Shown in pieces: positions 1-11,938 of a DNA stretch of 64,000 nucleotides. Both the position numbers and the translations under genes were made by a program. The stretch is from Serratia symbiotica str. 'Cinara cedri' (GTDB lineage Bacteria > Pseudomonadota > Gammaproteobacteria > Enterobacterales > Enterobacteriaceae): assembly GCA_000238975.1 (NCBI GenBank), contig CP002295.1:496001-560000 (forward strand). The letters run 5' to 3'. The notes beneath the pieces were generated by a model. That model did no database searches. It was given only the letters and a program-made list of their open reading frames with translations, and was not told where the DNA came from. Every line of letters starts with the position of its first letter. Positions within the stretch are counted from its first letter, which is position 1.

Positions 1-1988
1 TTATATCAGTGCCATAGCTTATTAGGCCTAGTAATTAACTATACAGTAATAGAAATTATATGTTACATTAACAATAATAAATAATTTTATTATATTACTT
101 TAATATCATGAAGAGATATATATATTTAGCTGTGTTGTTATCTGATTACCGTACTAGTAGTATAACTTTATTATCAATAAGATAATAAATAGTTGCAGAG
201 AGCCTACTTATTAGTATACCTGGTAAGTACATGTTGATAATCCTTATATTGATATTAAATTATATGTAACCATATTTAACAATATATCTGTTACTAGATT
301 ATATGTTGGTGATTTATTTTTATCTTATTATTGTATGTTACTAGTAACTTATATTATTAGTAATAGGATGTTAGTTTTTTATTTCTGCCTATAGCTCTAT
401 ATAATGTAGAATAATATGTAGTCTATGTCTGTTACCTGCGCCCACAAATCTCTTGGTGTCGTATATTCTATAAAATTATAGGTATAAGAAGGTGCATGTT
501 AAAATATTTTAGTAAGGAGTCTTCAGTTTAATGTTTATTATTTAATTAAGCTATTCAAGATAAATTTATTATCAGTGAATATGTTTTATTTATTGAACTT
601 CATAAGTATTTATATTATGGTAAATATCATAGAGTATTGTTATACTTATTAATAATACTTGAGCTTAACATTTTTATAAAATTGCTAGGAACTGTTTTTA
701 TATTATTTATACTTTTATTTTTATAATACACAAGTGAGTCTGGATTAAAGATATTCATTATTATATCAGATAGTAAATAGTTGTATCTTAGGTTGTATAG
801 CAGTAACATATATACTATGTAACATCAGGTTATCATAGTGCGTAGTGATTATCGTACCCTATCTAGATAATAATAAATATGATTTTATAAATTTTGTCAC
901 TGGTGATGTAATTATACTTATCTTGTATAATTACATTGTGCAATACAATCAGTAATAAAAATTAGAAAATGCTATTATGAGTAATAGACATAAAATTTTG
1001 ACTCATATAACTGACGGCTAGTATTTACCACGAGTGAGATGTAGTCGTGTTTAATTAGATTTAAGAAATATAATATAAATTAGCCATTTAAGTATTAATC
1101 CTTGCTAGAACAGCGAGTTTTAGAATCGTATTAATAGTAAATATAGCTAAATAATTTTAACATTTTATTAATACAATTATAATATTACTATTATTACTCA
1201 TATTCTTATTAGGCGTGATGGATGCATGATAGTAATTGAGTTTATTATTTATTAAATTTAGCTTTTGCGGAAAAATATATTGGCATGTTGCTCTAGATAA
1301 TTTATCCATTATGTAGTTTACAGAAAGGTAAGAATAATATTAAGATATTATATCATCAATATTTAACTTATCTTAGAACTATTTTTTAATAACTATATTT
1401 ATTGATTTTTGTAAGTGCGGATAGTTTAGCGTATTTCTATAGGATGCTGTATCGCACAGTTTAGATAGTAGATACTATCTGTATAAAAAAAATAAAAGTC
1501 TTTTAGTATATACCAAATACTAAAATATTAAATAAATTATATGACTGTGTTTGCTGTATATATAAGGAGTAGTTTAGTCAGGAGTAATATTAATTATAAA
1601 ATATTTTAATACTTATTTTACTCTTAAATATAGGTTTTTAATAATTTGGTAAAATACTAATATCTATCTTGGGTATTAATAAATTGTTTATGATAAGTAA
1701 AATTAATAATTAGTTATATTATTATAATATCTAATATATTTTATATTTTTGTATCAGCTGCATAGCATATGAGTAATATTTGCATTTTTCTGAATTCAGA
1801 AAAAATATTTAGATAAGTGGTATAGTTAGTTATAGAGACATCCTTTGGTATAATTATTATTTAAAGGTAATGGCTCATTACTTGATTACTTAATACTTAT
1901 TATTATTGTAAATTGTATTTATTGTAAGTATTTAATTTATACATTTTGATATATAGTAAAGCATCTAGTGTATATTTCTTGACCTATG

Positions 1989-2031
1989 TCTATATCTATA
2001 TCTATATCTATATCTATATCTGATATCTATA
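1989..2031. repeat. hexamer tandem repeat (TCTATA)n
   Basis: A short array of TCTATA units, about five exact copies followed after a GA interruption by one more. It lies in gene-free DNA and looks like a replication-slippage product. Confidence 0.8.
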
Positions 2032-2839
2032 TTTAAATTCTATATAATTTAGAATTTTATTATTGCATTGATTCAGTTATTAACTGATGTTGTGAAGTAT
2101 CTGCATTAATATCTCTTATGTGTCCTTTAGCATATAAATTACTATTTTACTATTGTTGAGTAGGTTTAATATATTGTGCGATGATTTTAGTGTTCTAGTA
2201 GGTTAGTGCTATTTATTACTTATTGAGTTATATTTTGTATTTAGTAATTTTGATTAAAAGTATGTTATTTGTAGTTAAGTTAGGACAATAGTGGATTGGT
2301 ATTTGTGTATATTAGAGAATATCACTGGAATATATCATATTCCTATTTAGATATTTAGTTACCTAGATATAGTATACAATTACCTACGTAATATAAATAT
2401 TTTTAGGTATTAATGAGTATGAATAGGGTTAGCTGGTGATTGTTAGTATACATTTAGATAGCGTAAAGAATAAAACATCATTCTTTGGTTTGTAATAATG
2501 ATCTATAAGATTAGATATAACTATATAATTGCGTTATATTATCCATTATCCATTATCAATGTTTTGTATTAAGTAATGTAAAATTATATTACTACCAGTA
2601 AACAATTGTTACTATACTAATAGTGAATTATACTATATACTATATACAATATTATTGCTGACATAGCTTGTCAGTACTCATACTTATCAATATTACTTAA
2701 TATTAATAGCTAGAGCTAGTGAGTATTCATTATTAAAATTATAATCGCATATACCTAGATACTCTAACATCCTAGGTATATCCATAAGTTCTAACCCTGG
2801 ATGAGCTATAGCAGATGTTTGGTAATGTAAGAGTGGATG

Positions 2840-2877
2840 ATAAACACACCAATTATCTAGATAATTGGTGTGTTTAT
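2840..2877. repeat. 38-bp perfect palindrome
   Basis: Two 19-nt arms meet at a central TCTAGA with no loop and no mismatch; the arms contain the relatively GC-rich block ACACACCAATTATC. There is no clear T-tract on either side, so it is not a textbook intrinsic terminator, although it could be a bidirectional terminator relic. No gene flanks it closely. Confidence 0.85.
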
Positions 2878-3798
2878 TAGTGGTGCTGTGTTGAGCAATA
2901 TTTTCTGTATCTATCGCTTGGATAATGATATTTATATTCTGTGCTAACTACTAAGTTAATTAGAATACTAAATATATTTTATATTATATTACAGTAGTAT
3001 ATAATATAGTTATGATCAAGGTTTTTATGGTACTAGATAGTATCCGATTAATAGCATACTAATACTGATTAGTGACTATGTTAATATTTTTAATATAATG
3101 AGATAGTCTTGTTTATATTTACGTATGTCATGCGATGTTGACTACAGAGTTATCTAAATTAAATTAACTAATTTATACGGATTACTGAGAAGATTATTAT
3201 CTTGCTATTATTATATGTGCATTAAAATTAATTTTTTATTTCTGTATACTATTATGTAGTGGAATTGATAATTTCTGTAATAGAGTGCAATTTTTCTCTC
3301 TGTAATAAGACATATATACGTAATGTATTTTATATTAAATTTACAATATAAAAAGATATTGATTTTAACTATTTAGTTTAATTTTCAAGTGAGGCTGCAT
3401 TAGTCATTTGTTAATGAGCATTATAAGGTAGAGCTCTTATGTATTGCATATGTAATCAACTATATAATTTATTCAGTTTTTATATTAAAAATATAAATTT
3501 TAAGAAAATATATTAATAAAATATACTATTTATTTAGTAATACATATTAAAGATTATATGTTTAAGCAATATAGTGATAACATTGAATGGCTAATAACAA
3601 GAAAAATTTAGATTAGTAAAAATTATTCTTGCGCTCTGTTGGTGATAAGTAATATGTAAATTAATTAATGATAGATAATTATATATAAATATTTATAACT
3701 AATATAGTTAAGATATTTTAATGTTTTAAAAAATATTTGTTAATATTTATTGTAAATTACATTTATAGAATATAATACAATATAAATATTTTAAAAAT

Positions 3799-3827
3799 AT
3801 ATATTTTACTTATAAAGTAAAATATAT
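3799..3827. repeat. inverted repeat, 13-bp arms
   Basis: Arms ATATATTTTACTT and its exact complement are separated by three bases. The arms are wholly AT-rich apart from one C/G pair, and no gene is nearby. Confidence 0.7.
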
Positions 3828-5160
3828 TAACTATTATTTTTTAGTTATTTGTTAATATATTTTAAATGTCACAAAATATTTTATAGTAATAATCAGTATA
3901 TATTTTGTAGGAATATAATATTTATTTTTTATAGTAGAAAAATAATATAGTAAATTATTAAGTAATATAATAATTAATTTCTCTAGTATAAATTATTAGT
4001 GAGGTAGCTAAACCTAGTATAGAAAAATATTATGCTAGTTTTAAAAATAAATTGAGGTATAGTAATATCACATGGTATTTAAATATATCTAAAAGAGATA
4101 TTAAAAATATTTTATATAGATTATTTCGTATAATTTTATATATTGTCTTTTAAGTAAAGTACTTTGTAAACTAATTATAATAGTCATTAACGATTATTCA
4201 TAATAATATGTTTTATTAATCTATTTACTCTTATAGACCTAATGAAGGAGAGTAATCATAATCAATGATTATCTTTTTTTGTTGAATGCTTCTAAAATGA
4301 AAGTATGGATATATGCTTGCTTAATGTGTGTCTTTATTATTTTTTGAGTAAAAGATTAGGATGATATCCTTCAGTATTGATTAGTATATATTTTTTAAAT
4401 AGTTTTTAGTATTAATAGTCAATTCTCTATCTTATTTTATTTACGAAGTTTTATTATATGTTAAAAGTATAGTTACTTATTAAAAGTACTATAGTATTCT
4501 ATTATGGGTGTTTACTAAAGAACAAAATTTATCTAATTTATGCCTTATTTTGTTTACTGCATTAAGTTAAGGTTATTTAGTTATTATTTACATACATCTC
4601 AATTTATGTTGTATAAGTTAACGGATGATATAGATATAATGATCATTATAAAACTTATATTAGTCTTCACTATGCTGATATAATTAATTATGTGCATTCT
4701 TTTGTGGTGGATCATATATATTACTATAACAGGTAAACTAACGCACTATAATTTATGATTGATCAATAATATAAAAATATTGCTTGTAAAATATTTTTTA
4801 TAATTTATAATTAAAGGATATTAATAATAAATACAAGTACAATATAATATCTTTAATAGTTATATGTTTGTACTGTTAAGGGTGTAGATTTTAAGGGTGT
4901 GAATTTAGTTGTTAACAGAAATATTGCACAATAGTTGTATGTATTACATTTCTTATCAATCTTAATATCTACACTAAATATTATACTCTCTCAATTAAAG
5001 TAATAAATATTAATTTTAATATTATATTAAATATAATACTCAAATATCAGTACTTGTAAATTAGTAATGTTTACTTAAGTTAAAATATATTTTTGTATTT
5101 ATATCATAAATATTTATATTATTTTTTCTTTTGATTATTATGATTTGTAATTTTTAATTA

Positions 5161-5184
5161 AAGCATTTCAGTACTGAAATGCTT
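5161..5184 (-). terminator. 24-bp palindrome downstream of sucCD
   Basis: A perfect palindrome with 12-nt arms (AAGCATTTCAGT and its complement). Read on the minus strand it lies about 430 nt beyond the sucD stop and is followed by a T-rich tract, so it could end the sucCD transcript. Weak points are its distance from sucD and the poor T-run; it may instead belong to a lost downstream gene. Confidence 0.4.
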
Positions 5185-5563
5185 GGCAGAAATAATGACT
5201 AATAGTAATAGTTTTATTTATATAGAAGTATATAATATATTTTACTTACAAAATTAATAAAAATTTACTTAATTTAGAAAGAAATTTGCAAAAAATATTA
5301 ATACTACTCTAGATTCATAAAGTAGATATGATTTATAAATTATTATTTTATATCCATAAAGATACATATGATTATGTTATTTTTTTATTTACTACATAAG
5401 TGCGATTATGTGTTAGAAGGTTAAATGGATTAAGGTATTATAATTTTATATAATTTTCTATATTATCATCCGTTCCTTAAAGAAAGTACTATGTTGATTG
5501 TTACTCTAAGTAAGAGATTGTTAACACAAAGTATTTAGCTATTAATTAAAATTAATAAAGTAT

Positions 5564-5637
5564 AGTAATATCGTACTAAAGATTCAATACTTCTTTCACT
5601 AGTAATATCATGCTAAAGATTCAATACTTCCTTCACT
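5564..5637. repeat. 37-bp tandem duplication of the sucD 3' end
   Basis: Copies at 5564-5600 and 5601-5637 match at 34 of 37 positions. The right copy holds the last codons and the stop of sucD; the left copy is an untranslated echo beyond the stop. It is direct evidence of local slippage duplication with subsequent drift. Confidence 0.9.
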
Positions 5638-6485
5638 GCATGACCAATATTAATTAGGTTTCGTACATTGCTTACTCCAGCTAGCTTTAGTGCTGCAATT
5701 TTTTGATCTGCTGTATCTTTACTACTAGTAATAATGGCACCAGCGTGCCCCATACACCTACCTTTGGGTGCGTTAATACCAGCAATATAGCTTACTACTG
5801 GCTTAGTAACATATTCTTTGATATAGGTAGCCACTTCTTCTTCGGCGCTACCACCAATCTCACCAATCATCACTATTGCTTTGGTTTGCGGATCTTCTTG
5901 GAATAGTTTTAGTATATCGATAAAGTTAGATCCGAGAATAGGGTCACCGCCGATGCCTACACAGGTAGATTGTCCTAGTCCGATATCCGTGGTTTGTTTA
6001 ACTGCTTCATAAGATAAGGTACCAGAGCGGGAAACAATACCTACCGTACCTGGTTGGTGAATATAATCTGGCATAATACCAATTTTACATTCATTTGGAG
6101 TAATAAGTCCTGGGCAATTAGGGCCAATCATACGCACGTTAGCTGCATCTAGTTTTATTTTTATTGTTAACATGTCTAGGACTGGAATCCCTTCGGTAAT
6201 TGTAATGATTAATTTTATACCAGCATCAATGGCTTCTAGTATAGAATCCTTACAGAACGGCGCGGGCACATAAATCACTGATGTGGTTGTACCTGTGACT
6301 GCGATTGCTTCTTGTACAGTGTTAAATACTGGTAATCCTAGATGCCTAGTGCCACCTTTTCCTGGCGTGACTCCACCAACCATTTTCGTGCCATAAGCGA
6401 TTGCTTTTTCAGAGTGGAAGGTCCCTTGTTTCCCTGTAAAACCTTGGCAAATTACTGTAGTGTGCTTATTAATTAAAATAGACAT
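5613..6485 (-). CDS. sucD: succinyl-CoA synthetase alpha subunit
   Basis: SucD pairs with SucC and forms or cleaves succinyl-CoA at the cost of a nucleoside triphosphate, through a phosphohistidine intermediate. The 290-residue product is close to the 289 of E. coli. An N-terminal CoA-binding Rossmann fold ([11 protein letters not shown]), the IGPNCPG segment and the active-site GHAGAII, whose His is the phosphorylated residue near position 246, are all intact. I start at the second of two adjacent ATGs because it gives the conserved MSIL start and a GGGA at about 6 nt; the first ATG (6488) is possible. It overlaps the sucC stop, so the two are translated together. The last codons are repeated just past the stop. 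The partner 2-oxoglutarate dehydrogenase genes upstream are pseudogenes, so the enzyme may now run from succinate toward succinyl-CoA. Confidence 0.97.
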   Translation of the reverse strand: MSILINKHTTVICQGFTGKQGTFHSEKAIAYGTKMVGGVTPGKGGTRHLGLPVFNTVQEAIAVTGTTTSVIYVPAPFCKDSILEAIDAGIKLIITITEGIPVLDMLTIKIKLDAANVRMIGPNCPGLITPNECKIGIMPDYIHQPGTVGIVSRSGTLSYEAVKQTTDIGLGQSTCVGIGGDPILGSNFIDILKLFQEDPQTKAIVMIGEIGGSAEEEVATYIKEYVTKPVVSYIAGINAPKGRCMGHAGAIITSSKDTADQKIAALKLAGVSNVRNLINIGHAVKEVLNL

Positions 6486-7651
6486 CATTTATCCCGGACC
6501 GCTTTAATAATTTGCTGCATCACATTAATTAAACTAGTCGTAGCAATAATATTTAGGTTACTATATATTAATTTTTTAATGCCTAACTTGGCATTATTAC
6601 CTTCTAGCCTTACAATTACTGGTATATGATTATCGACTTCAGTCATTACGCTGATAATTGCGTCAGCAATCAGATTACAACATACGATTCCACCAAATAT
6701 ATTAACTAGCACTGCTTTTACTTTATTATCTGAAAGGATGATTCTCAGTGCTTCAGCAATTCGTTCGTTAGTTATATTACCACCTATATCTAAGAAGTTG
6801 GCCGGCTCTCCGCCATATAGTTTAATTACATCCATGGTGGCCATTGCTAGGCCAGCACCATTCACCATTAAGCCAATGTTACCGTTAAGTGTAACATAGT
6901 GAAGATTAGCCTGGATTGCACGGGATTCACGCTCACCCTTCTGGGAAAGATCGCGCATTTTTAATAATGCAGGTTGGCGGAATAAAGCGTTACTATCCGC
7001 ATTCAGTTTACCATCTAGACAAACTAGTTCCCCTTGTTTAGTGATAGCTAGTGGGTTAACTTCAAGCATCACTAGATCATGTTCTAGAAATAGTTTTGTT
7101 AATTTGATTACAATATTAGCAAAATAGTTAATTTGTTTACCACTTAGACCCAATTTAAAGGCCAGGACACGTCCTTGATAAGGTTGTGCTCCTACTAAAG
7201 GATCAATAGTTATTTTATGGATAAGTGTAGGATATTCTTTTGTTATTTTTTCTACCTTAATACCGCCTTTAGTAGATGCCATAAATACAAGACGACTAGT
7301 ATTTCTATCAACTATTGCACCTAAATATAGTTCTGTATCTATTTCGGTAGTAGCTTCTACTAAAATGTGGTGTACTAACTGACCCTGGGCATTAGTTTGG
7401 TCCGTAACTAGACGTTGTCCTAATTTAGCTTCTGCAAAAGCACGGATATTTTCTTTACTGTTAATTAATTTAACGCCGCCAGCTATACCTCGTCCACCAG
7501 CATGAATCTGACATTTTACTACCCATGGACCTTCACCAATTTTAGAGGCAGCTTTTTCTGCTTCATTAGGCGTAGTGCATGTATATCCAGTAGGTATTGG
7601 GATGCCATACTTAGCAAACAACTGTTTTGTTTGATATTCATGTAAATACAT
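6485..7651 (-). CDS. sucC: succinyl-CoA synthetase beta subunit
   Basis: SucC is the ATP-grasp subunit that activates succinate and partners SucD. From the ATG at 7651 the product is 388 residues, the E. coli length, beginning MYLHEYQ; an ATG five codons upstream (7666) has no better ribosome site. HAGGRG near residue 52, LEVNPL near 198 and CLDGK near 212 (nucleotide and metal binding) and GGIVxC in the C-terminal flavodoxin-like domain are visible. One oddity: the usual GGIVRCD reads GGIVCCN, changing two normally conserved residues. In E. coli sucC follows sucB by roughly 270 nt; here the sucB relic ends about 260 nt upstream, so the old operon spacing survives. The reaction is probably kept to supply succinyl-CoA for lysine or methionine branches; that is inference. 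Confidence 0.96.
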   Translation of the reverse strand: MYLHEYQTKQLFAKYGIPIPTGYTCTTPNEAEKAASKIGEGPWVVKCQIHAGGRGIAGGVKLINSKENIRAFAEAKLGQRLVTDQTNAQGQLVHHILVEATTEIDTELYLGAIVDRNTSRLVFMASTKGGIKVEKITKEYPTLIHKITIDPLVGAQPYQGRVLAFKLGLSGKQINYFANIVIKLTKLFLEHDLVMLEVNPLAITKQGELVCLDGKLNADSNALFRQPALLKMRDLSQKGERESRAIQANLHYVTLNGNIGLMVNGAGLAMATMDVIKLYGGEPANFLDIGGNITNERIAEALRIILSDNKVKAVLVNIFGGIVCCNLIADAIISVMTEVDNHIPVIVRLEGNNAKLGIKKLIYSNLNIIATTSLINVMQQIIKAVRDK

Positions 7652-7907
7652 AGTATTATTATCCATTCAGTCATTAGCAATGCACATTCATTAGCAATGA
7701 ATTGAGGTTATGTACAAGATAATGTGTATTATTTCCTATTATGTAGCATAAAATATATGTATGTTGCTATAATTGTTATGCTTACCTTTAGATCTTTGTT
7801 TGCCATTTAATATTTATATTATTATGTTATTTACTATTGTTATGTAGTTTACTGTGCTTATATTTAGCTTATTTTATTATATGCACGTTACAGATAAGAT
7901 AGGTGCT

Positions 7908-9125
7908 GTGCTTCTGGTATATATTGTAGTAACCTGACTTAATCATGTTTTTATAGTACTTCTTTAACTACAATTAAGTTACTTGCAAATATTTTAAAAT
8001 CAACTAAGCTGTATTCATCAGACAGAGCTCAGTATCTTATTGGTAAGATTATCCTTGATTGTTTACTATCACAAGATATTTTAATGGTTAGTATACTTAA
8101 AAGAGTACTTCAGGGTAGGTTAATAGTTGCGGCAGATATTAATAATATAAACATATAGTTATGAGTGATTATGAAGTAACTATTAGTGCTTTCTTACGTA
8201 GTTAATTTTTCTCACGGTATTTAATTAATTAATGCTTTATTTTACGTACTACTGTAGAGACAGTATCTAAATTATGTATAACTATACTACGATAGTTAGA
8301 ATAGGTATAACTATACTGATATTATAATAATCGTGACAAATTATATCAAAGCTATAAATTAATTTTTTGATTTCTATATAGTATTTTATTGCTACCGCTA
8401 ATATATTTGACATAGAAATACGTAAATTAAGATGTGTTTTATGGCGTTTATTGGGATCTTGATTGTATTGCTATCTATAATTAAGTATTAGTTGAATGTC
8501 AATTTTATTGAAAGTAGTGAATATGGAGATATTTTGCTTTAACTTTAGTAAGGGCTTAAGCACTACTTTTCTATAGTTAGGTATGAGTACGCTTTCTTTG
8601 TAATTGCTTAGCATTAGATATTCATTATTTCTGAGGTTATTTTATTAGTCTCGATATAGCCATTCTTAAATGGCTCTCCATGTCTTTAAAAATAATGTTG
8701 TGTATTACAATATGATTCTTTTTGCTAGCATCAAGAACATGTTTAGTATTTAACTGCTAAATATACATGTGTAATATATTAGTTAAATATGTTATTACTT
8801 TTGTTTTTCAGCAAATGGTGAGATCTTTTAATGAGTAAATATTTTAGATATTATATTTCTGTTCTTGAATGATGTGTTAGGGCGATAATTTTAGAACAAT
8901 CTGCTCAATAACGATAATACATTGACATCTACTTTTTAAAATTATATCAATAATATTTTTTTACTAAAAGGTATTTCTAATATTATCCAGTATTCTTCAG
9001 TTGCAACTAATATTTTATCATTTTATATTTTGTTACTTATTTTATACTAGATAGTTACTGTTATAAGAGTAAGTTATTGAGTAAGTTGCGTAAAAAATAT
9101 TAACTATACTTATTCAGTGTTTTCC
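7908..9125 (-). pseudogene. sucB: decayed sucB, dihydrolipoyl succinyltransferase
   Basis: Minus-strand translation at the syntenic place upstream of sucC recovers SucB in pieces. The E. coli segment PIINPPQSAILGMHAIKD is read here as ATINLP-stop-STLLSILTIKI, and the following 40 codons stay in register, with YLALS read as Y-stop-ALS and IKELL as VKEVL. Further in, NKRH then FYVK at 8417 match EKRH and FYVK after a frameshift. Extent is projected from these anchors using the 405-residue E. coli length. Several in-frame stops and at least one frameshift exclude function. It was the E2 core of 2-oxoglutarate dehydrogenase. Confidence 0.88.
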
Positions 9126-9136
9126 TATTTTGCTAC

Positions 9137-11938
9137 TATTTATTTGCTAAAAAATTAACTATTATTTATTAATTTTTAGTGTTATATATATCATATATTG
9201 CTGTTATCTATTATATGCTAATATATAACTAACTACTATAGAGACGTAGGATAGGCTTTCGGTGTAATATGAAAATGATGTTAAATGGCTAGCTAATTTT
9301 AAGTTATATTAGTTGTGATATTATCACGCTGATTTAGTATTTATTTTTAACACAAGACAAAATTACGCATATGCCAATGTTACTTTACGCATATGTCAAT
9401 GTTACTTAAGTATTATTCAAGTTTGAGTACTGTCTAAATTATATATTTCTTAAATATATATAATTACTCGATATAGGGTATTATATAATAATAGTAGTAT
9501 TTACTATAGAACATAGTAATTTTTTATTTTTATACCTTTATTTTTAATATATACAATAATATGTTGTGCTCGCATTAAATATCATATGTTTAATTTTTTA
9601 GGATACAAAACATTAAGCTTGCTTGTAGTAGATATAAAGTACTATTGGTTAATTTTTCTATAGACGTTGTTGTTAGTGAATTTTTTAGTAGTGATTTAAG
9701 TGATATCACTCTCGTTTGTTAGTGTATTTTACAAAGTATTTGTTAGTGTAGTATGCAATAAGCTTATGTTCTAGTAGCTAGAATGTATGTTTTATATTGC
9801 TCTTTGCGTTGCTATAAGTTACGTTAGAGTCGCAATACAGAGTGTTTTGGTCTCTAGATCTAGTTATCTGCAGTAGTGGTATAACTAAGCTATAACTACC
9901 TATAGGTTTGCTTATTTGAGCTGAGAAATAAATTGATAATAATTTAGGTGTAGTTTATAGAACAATCAAACTATATTTGCTAAATGGTTATCGTGTTTGG
10001 CTTAGCCGTAATGCAGTTACATTCAAATTCTAACTAATTTTTCTGGGATAGTATCGGATCATAGATATTAAATTTATTATAACTATTCTGAATCTTGACT
10101 AATAATATATAAATTAAATTGTTTTTCTAGTTGTGCATGATCCCATGATGTTAAAAAATTTATTATATCAGATATATTTACTAAAGACTTAGATAAGAAT
10201 ACATGCGTCTATTAATCTTGCATACGCTAGTATTTTCACTTTTCTGAGTCGAACCTTTAATTACCTTCAATTCTTTCTATAGAAGTGCTATATACTTTCG
10301 CAATATATAATTGTATGTTGGTTTTTCTAATACTTTATTTATGTAGTATATAGTATGCTGGCGCCTAATAAGTTAAGTATTGTATTTCTAATAGTTATCG
10401 TATTTCGACGTTATTGAAATTAAGTATTCTAAATTTTATTTATAATTTATATGCGATTTATATGCGATAATCTAGTGGATTAAGTTAGATAATATAAGTT
10501 TATAACACAATATTACTAAAGTATTTATTTTTACTTTTAAGTAATTTATGATATATGTTAACTATTTTATAGGATTTTTTAATTTAATTACTATTGTGTT
10601 TTTTTAATATTTATATATATTTGCATGGCGTTATATATTTTTTATTTTCATTAACTGAGTAATATTTGGTTTATTAATTGTGTTATATTAAAATTAATAG
10701 TATTAGACTATATCGCTAATCATATTAGTCAGATATAAAATTATTACGGAAAATAGATGTCAAGAGTTTAATGAATACTACAGTTACCAGTTACTAGATT
10801 GTTAGCATGAGCATTGTTTGCATTAACATAGACAATCAGTATTTCACTACGTTAGTGATGTGAGCTTAGTATTGACTAAAATGTGTATCCATATTAGAGA
10901 AAGTGATAAAATTTACCCAGTTATGAACGATTACAGGACTTATGTAATTTATCATCTTATAATCTTAGGTTTGCGATATATTAAAAGATTTCTGCACCAT
11001 TTTATGCTAGTTAAGAGGATGCATCATGATGAAAAGTTATTAACTATATAATATTATCGTATTTTTCCTCTAGATATTTGATATGTAACCGTATTGATAT
11101 GATGATCATTAAGATCACTCAATGTATATTTAATGAATTATACTTAAGCACTAGATTTATTATATTACCTTTGCTTTTTACATCTAAATAAAATATTTAG
11201 CAATATTTTATCTTGTTATCACTGAGTTCTTTTTTAGTGATTTCCAATGTACTGATTAGTTATTGTTAATTTACTTATGAAATGAGTTAGATATATTTGC
11301 TATTATCTTTATAAGTATATTGTGTGGTTACGGTATGTCATACTTAGCATAACTGCATGCATGCAATTTTATTGGTACGCTTATTATTGCTTGTAGCGTA
11401 GACATTAGCATAATATTGCTATTAGCAAGAAGTGTTTTGCATTAGAAAACTTAGTATTAATATCGCACTATAGACTTTATATTTTAGTGAATTTGTTTTT
11501 TCAGAGCATGCTGTTTGTCATTGTATCGTATAAGCTATAAATTTTCTGTGATAATATTTTAATTTTGATATAAGCCTTGATATTAAAATACTTTTTATTT
11601 TAAATATCGGTATCTTACTACTGATAAATTAGTTTATTAACAGATATCTACTGATGCATAATTAGTATAATATAGCTTATTATGGCCAAATATTTCTCAA
11701 TGCATAGTAGAAATACAGTATTAATTAATAGCAATCCTAACTTAGGGATTAATATTAGATATACTATCATATTAAATATTCTGATGTTAATAAATTGCAC
11801 TAACTATGTATATATCATTATACGATACTTGATATTTGTGAAGTTATGAATAATCAATGAACATATCAATATTATTAGTGGTATTGTATTATAGTTGATA
11901 ATATTCTATGCTAGATGTTATTTTTGATATTTTTTATA
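9137..11938 (-). pseudogene. sucA: decayed sucA, 2-oxoglutarate dehydrogenase E1
   Basis: Two anchors place this relic. Near 9780-9860 the E. coli block GYEGQGPEHSSARLERY is read as DN-stop-I-stop-RPKHSVLRL-stop-RN. At 9272-9283 the C-terminal QHHF is read stop-HHF, and GYMSVHQ near the end is read LYISI followed by two stops that replace His and Gln codons by single changes. The end and start are projected from the 933-residue E. coli protein; the 5' half was not checked codon by codon. With the sucB relic this means the organism has no 2-oxoglutarate dehydrogenase from this locus. Confidence 0.82.
9364..9407. repeat. 22-bp tandem duplication
   Basis: Two adjacent copies beginning TACGCATATG match at 21 of 22 bases. 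They lie inside the decayed sucA and are another sign of slippage growth of dead sequence. Confidence 0.85.

Larger units (their letters stand above)
1..5563. other. gene-free AT-rich stretch
   Basis: No open reading frame here has a recognisable family, and I did not recover any decayed gene by eye. In E. coli the cyd and tol-pal genes lie downstream of sucD with other genes between, so relics may be present but too eroded to call. Visible structure is limited to a hexamer repeat near 1989-2031, a 29-bp inverted repeat at 3799-3827 and two perfect palindromes (2840-2877 and 5161-5184), listed separately. Confidence 0.6.

Noticed and set aside
627-809. 60-codon open frame on the minus strand
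   Set aside because: Composition is that of the AT-rich spacer (Asn, Ile, Leu, Tyr, Ser), without a ribosome site or recognisable motif.
9935-10032. Plus-strand fragment resembling a Fur/Zur family helix (VVYRTIKLYLLNGY)
   Set aside because: It overlaps the sucA fossil on the other strand, whose anchors on both sides of it are much stronger; the upstream half has several stops and no HTH start. Probably chance similarity.
10860-11051. 63-codon open frame on the plus strand
   Set aside because: No family resemblance, no ribosome site, and it lies antisense within the sucA fossil.
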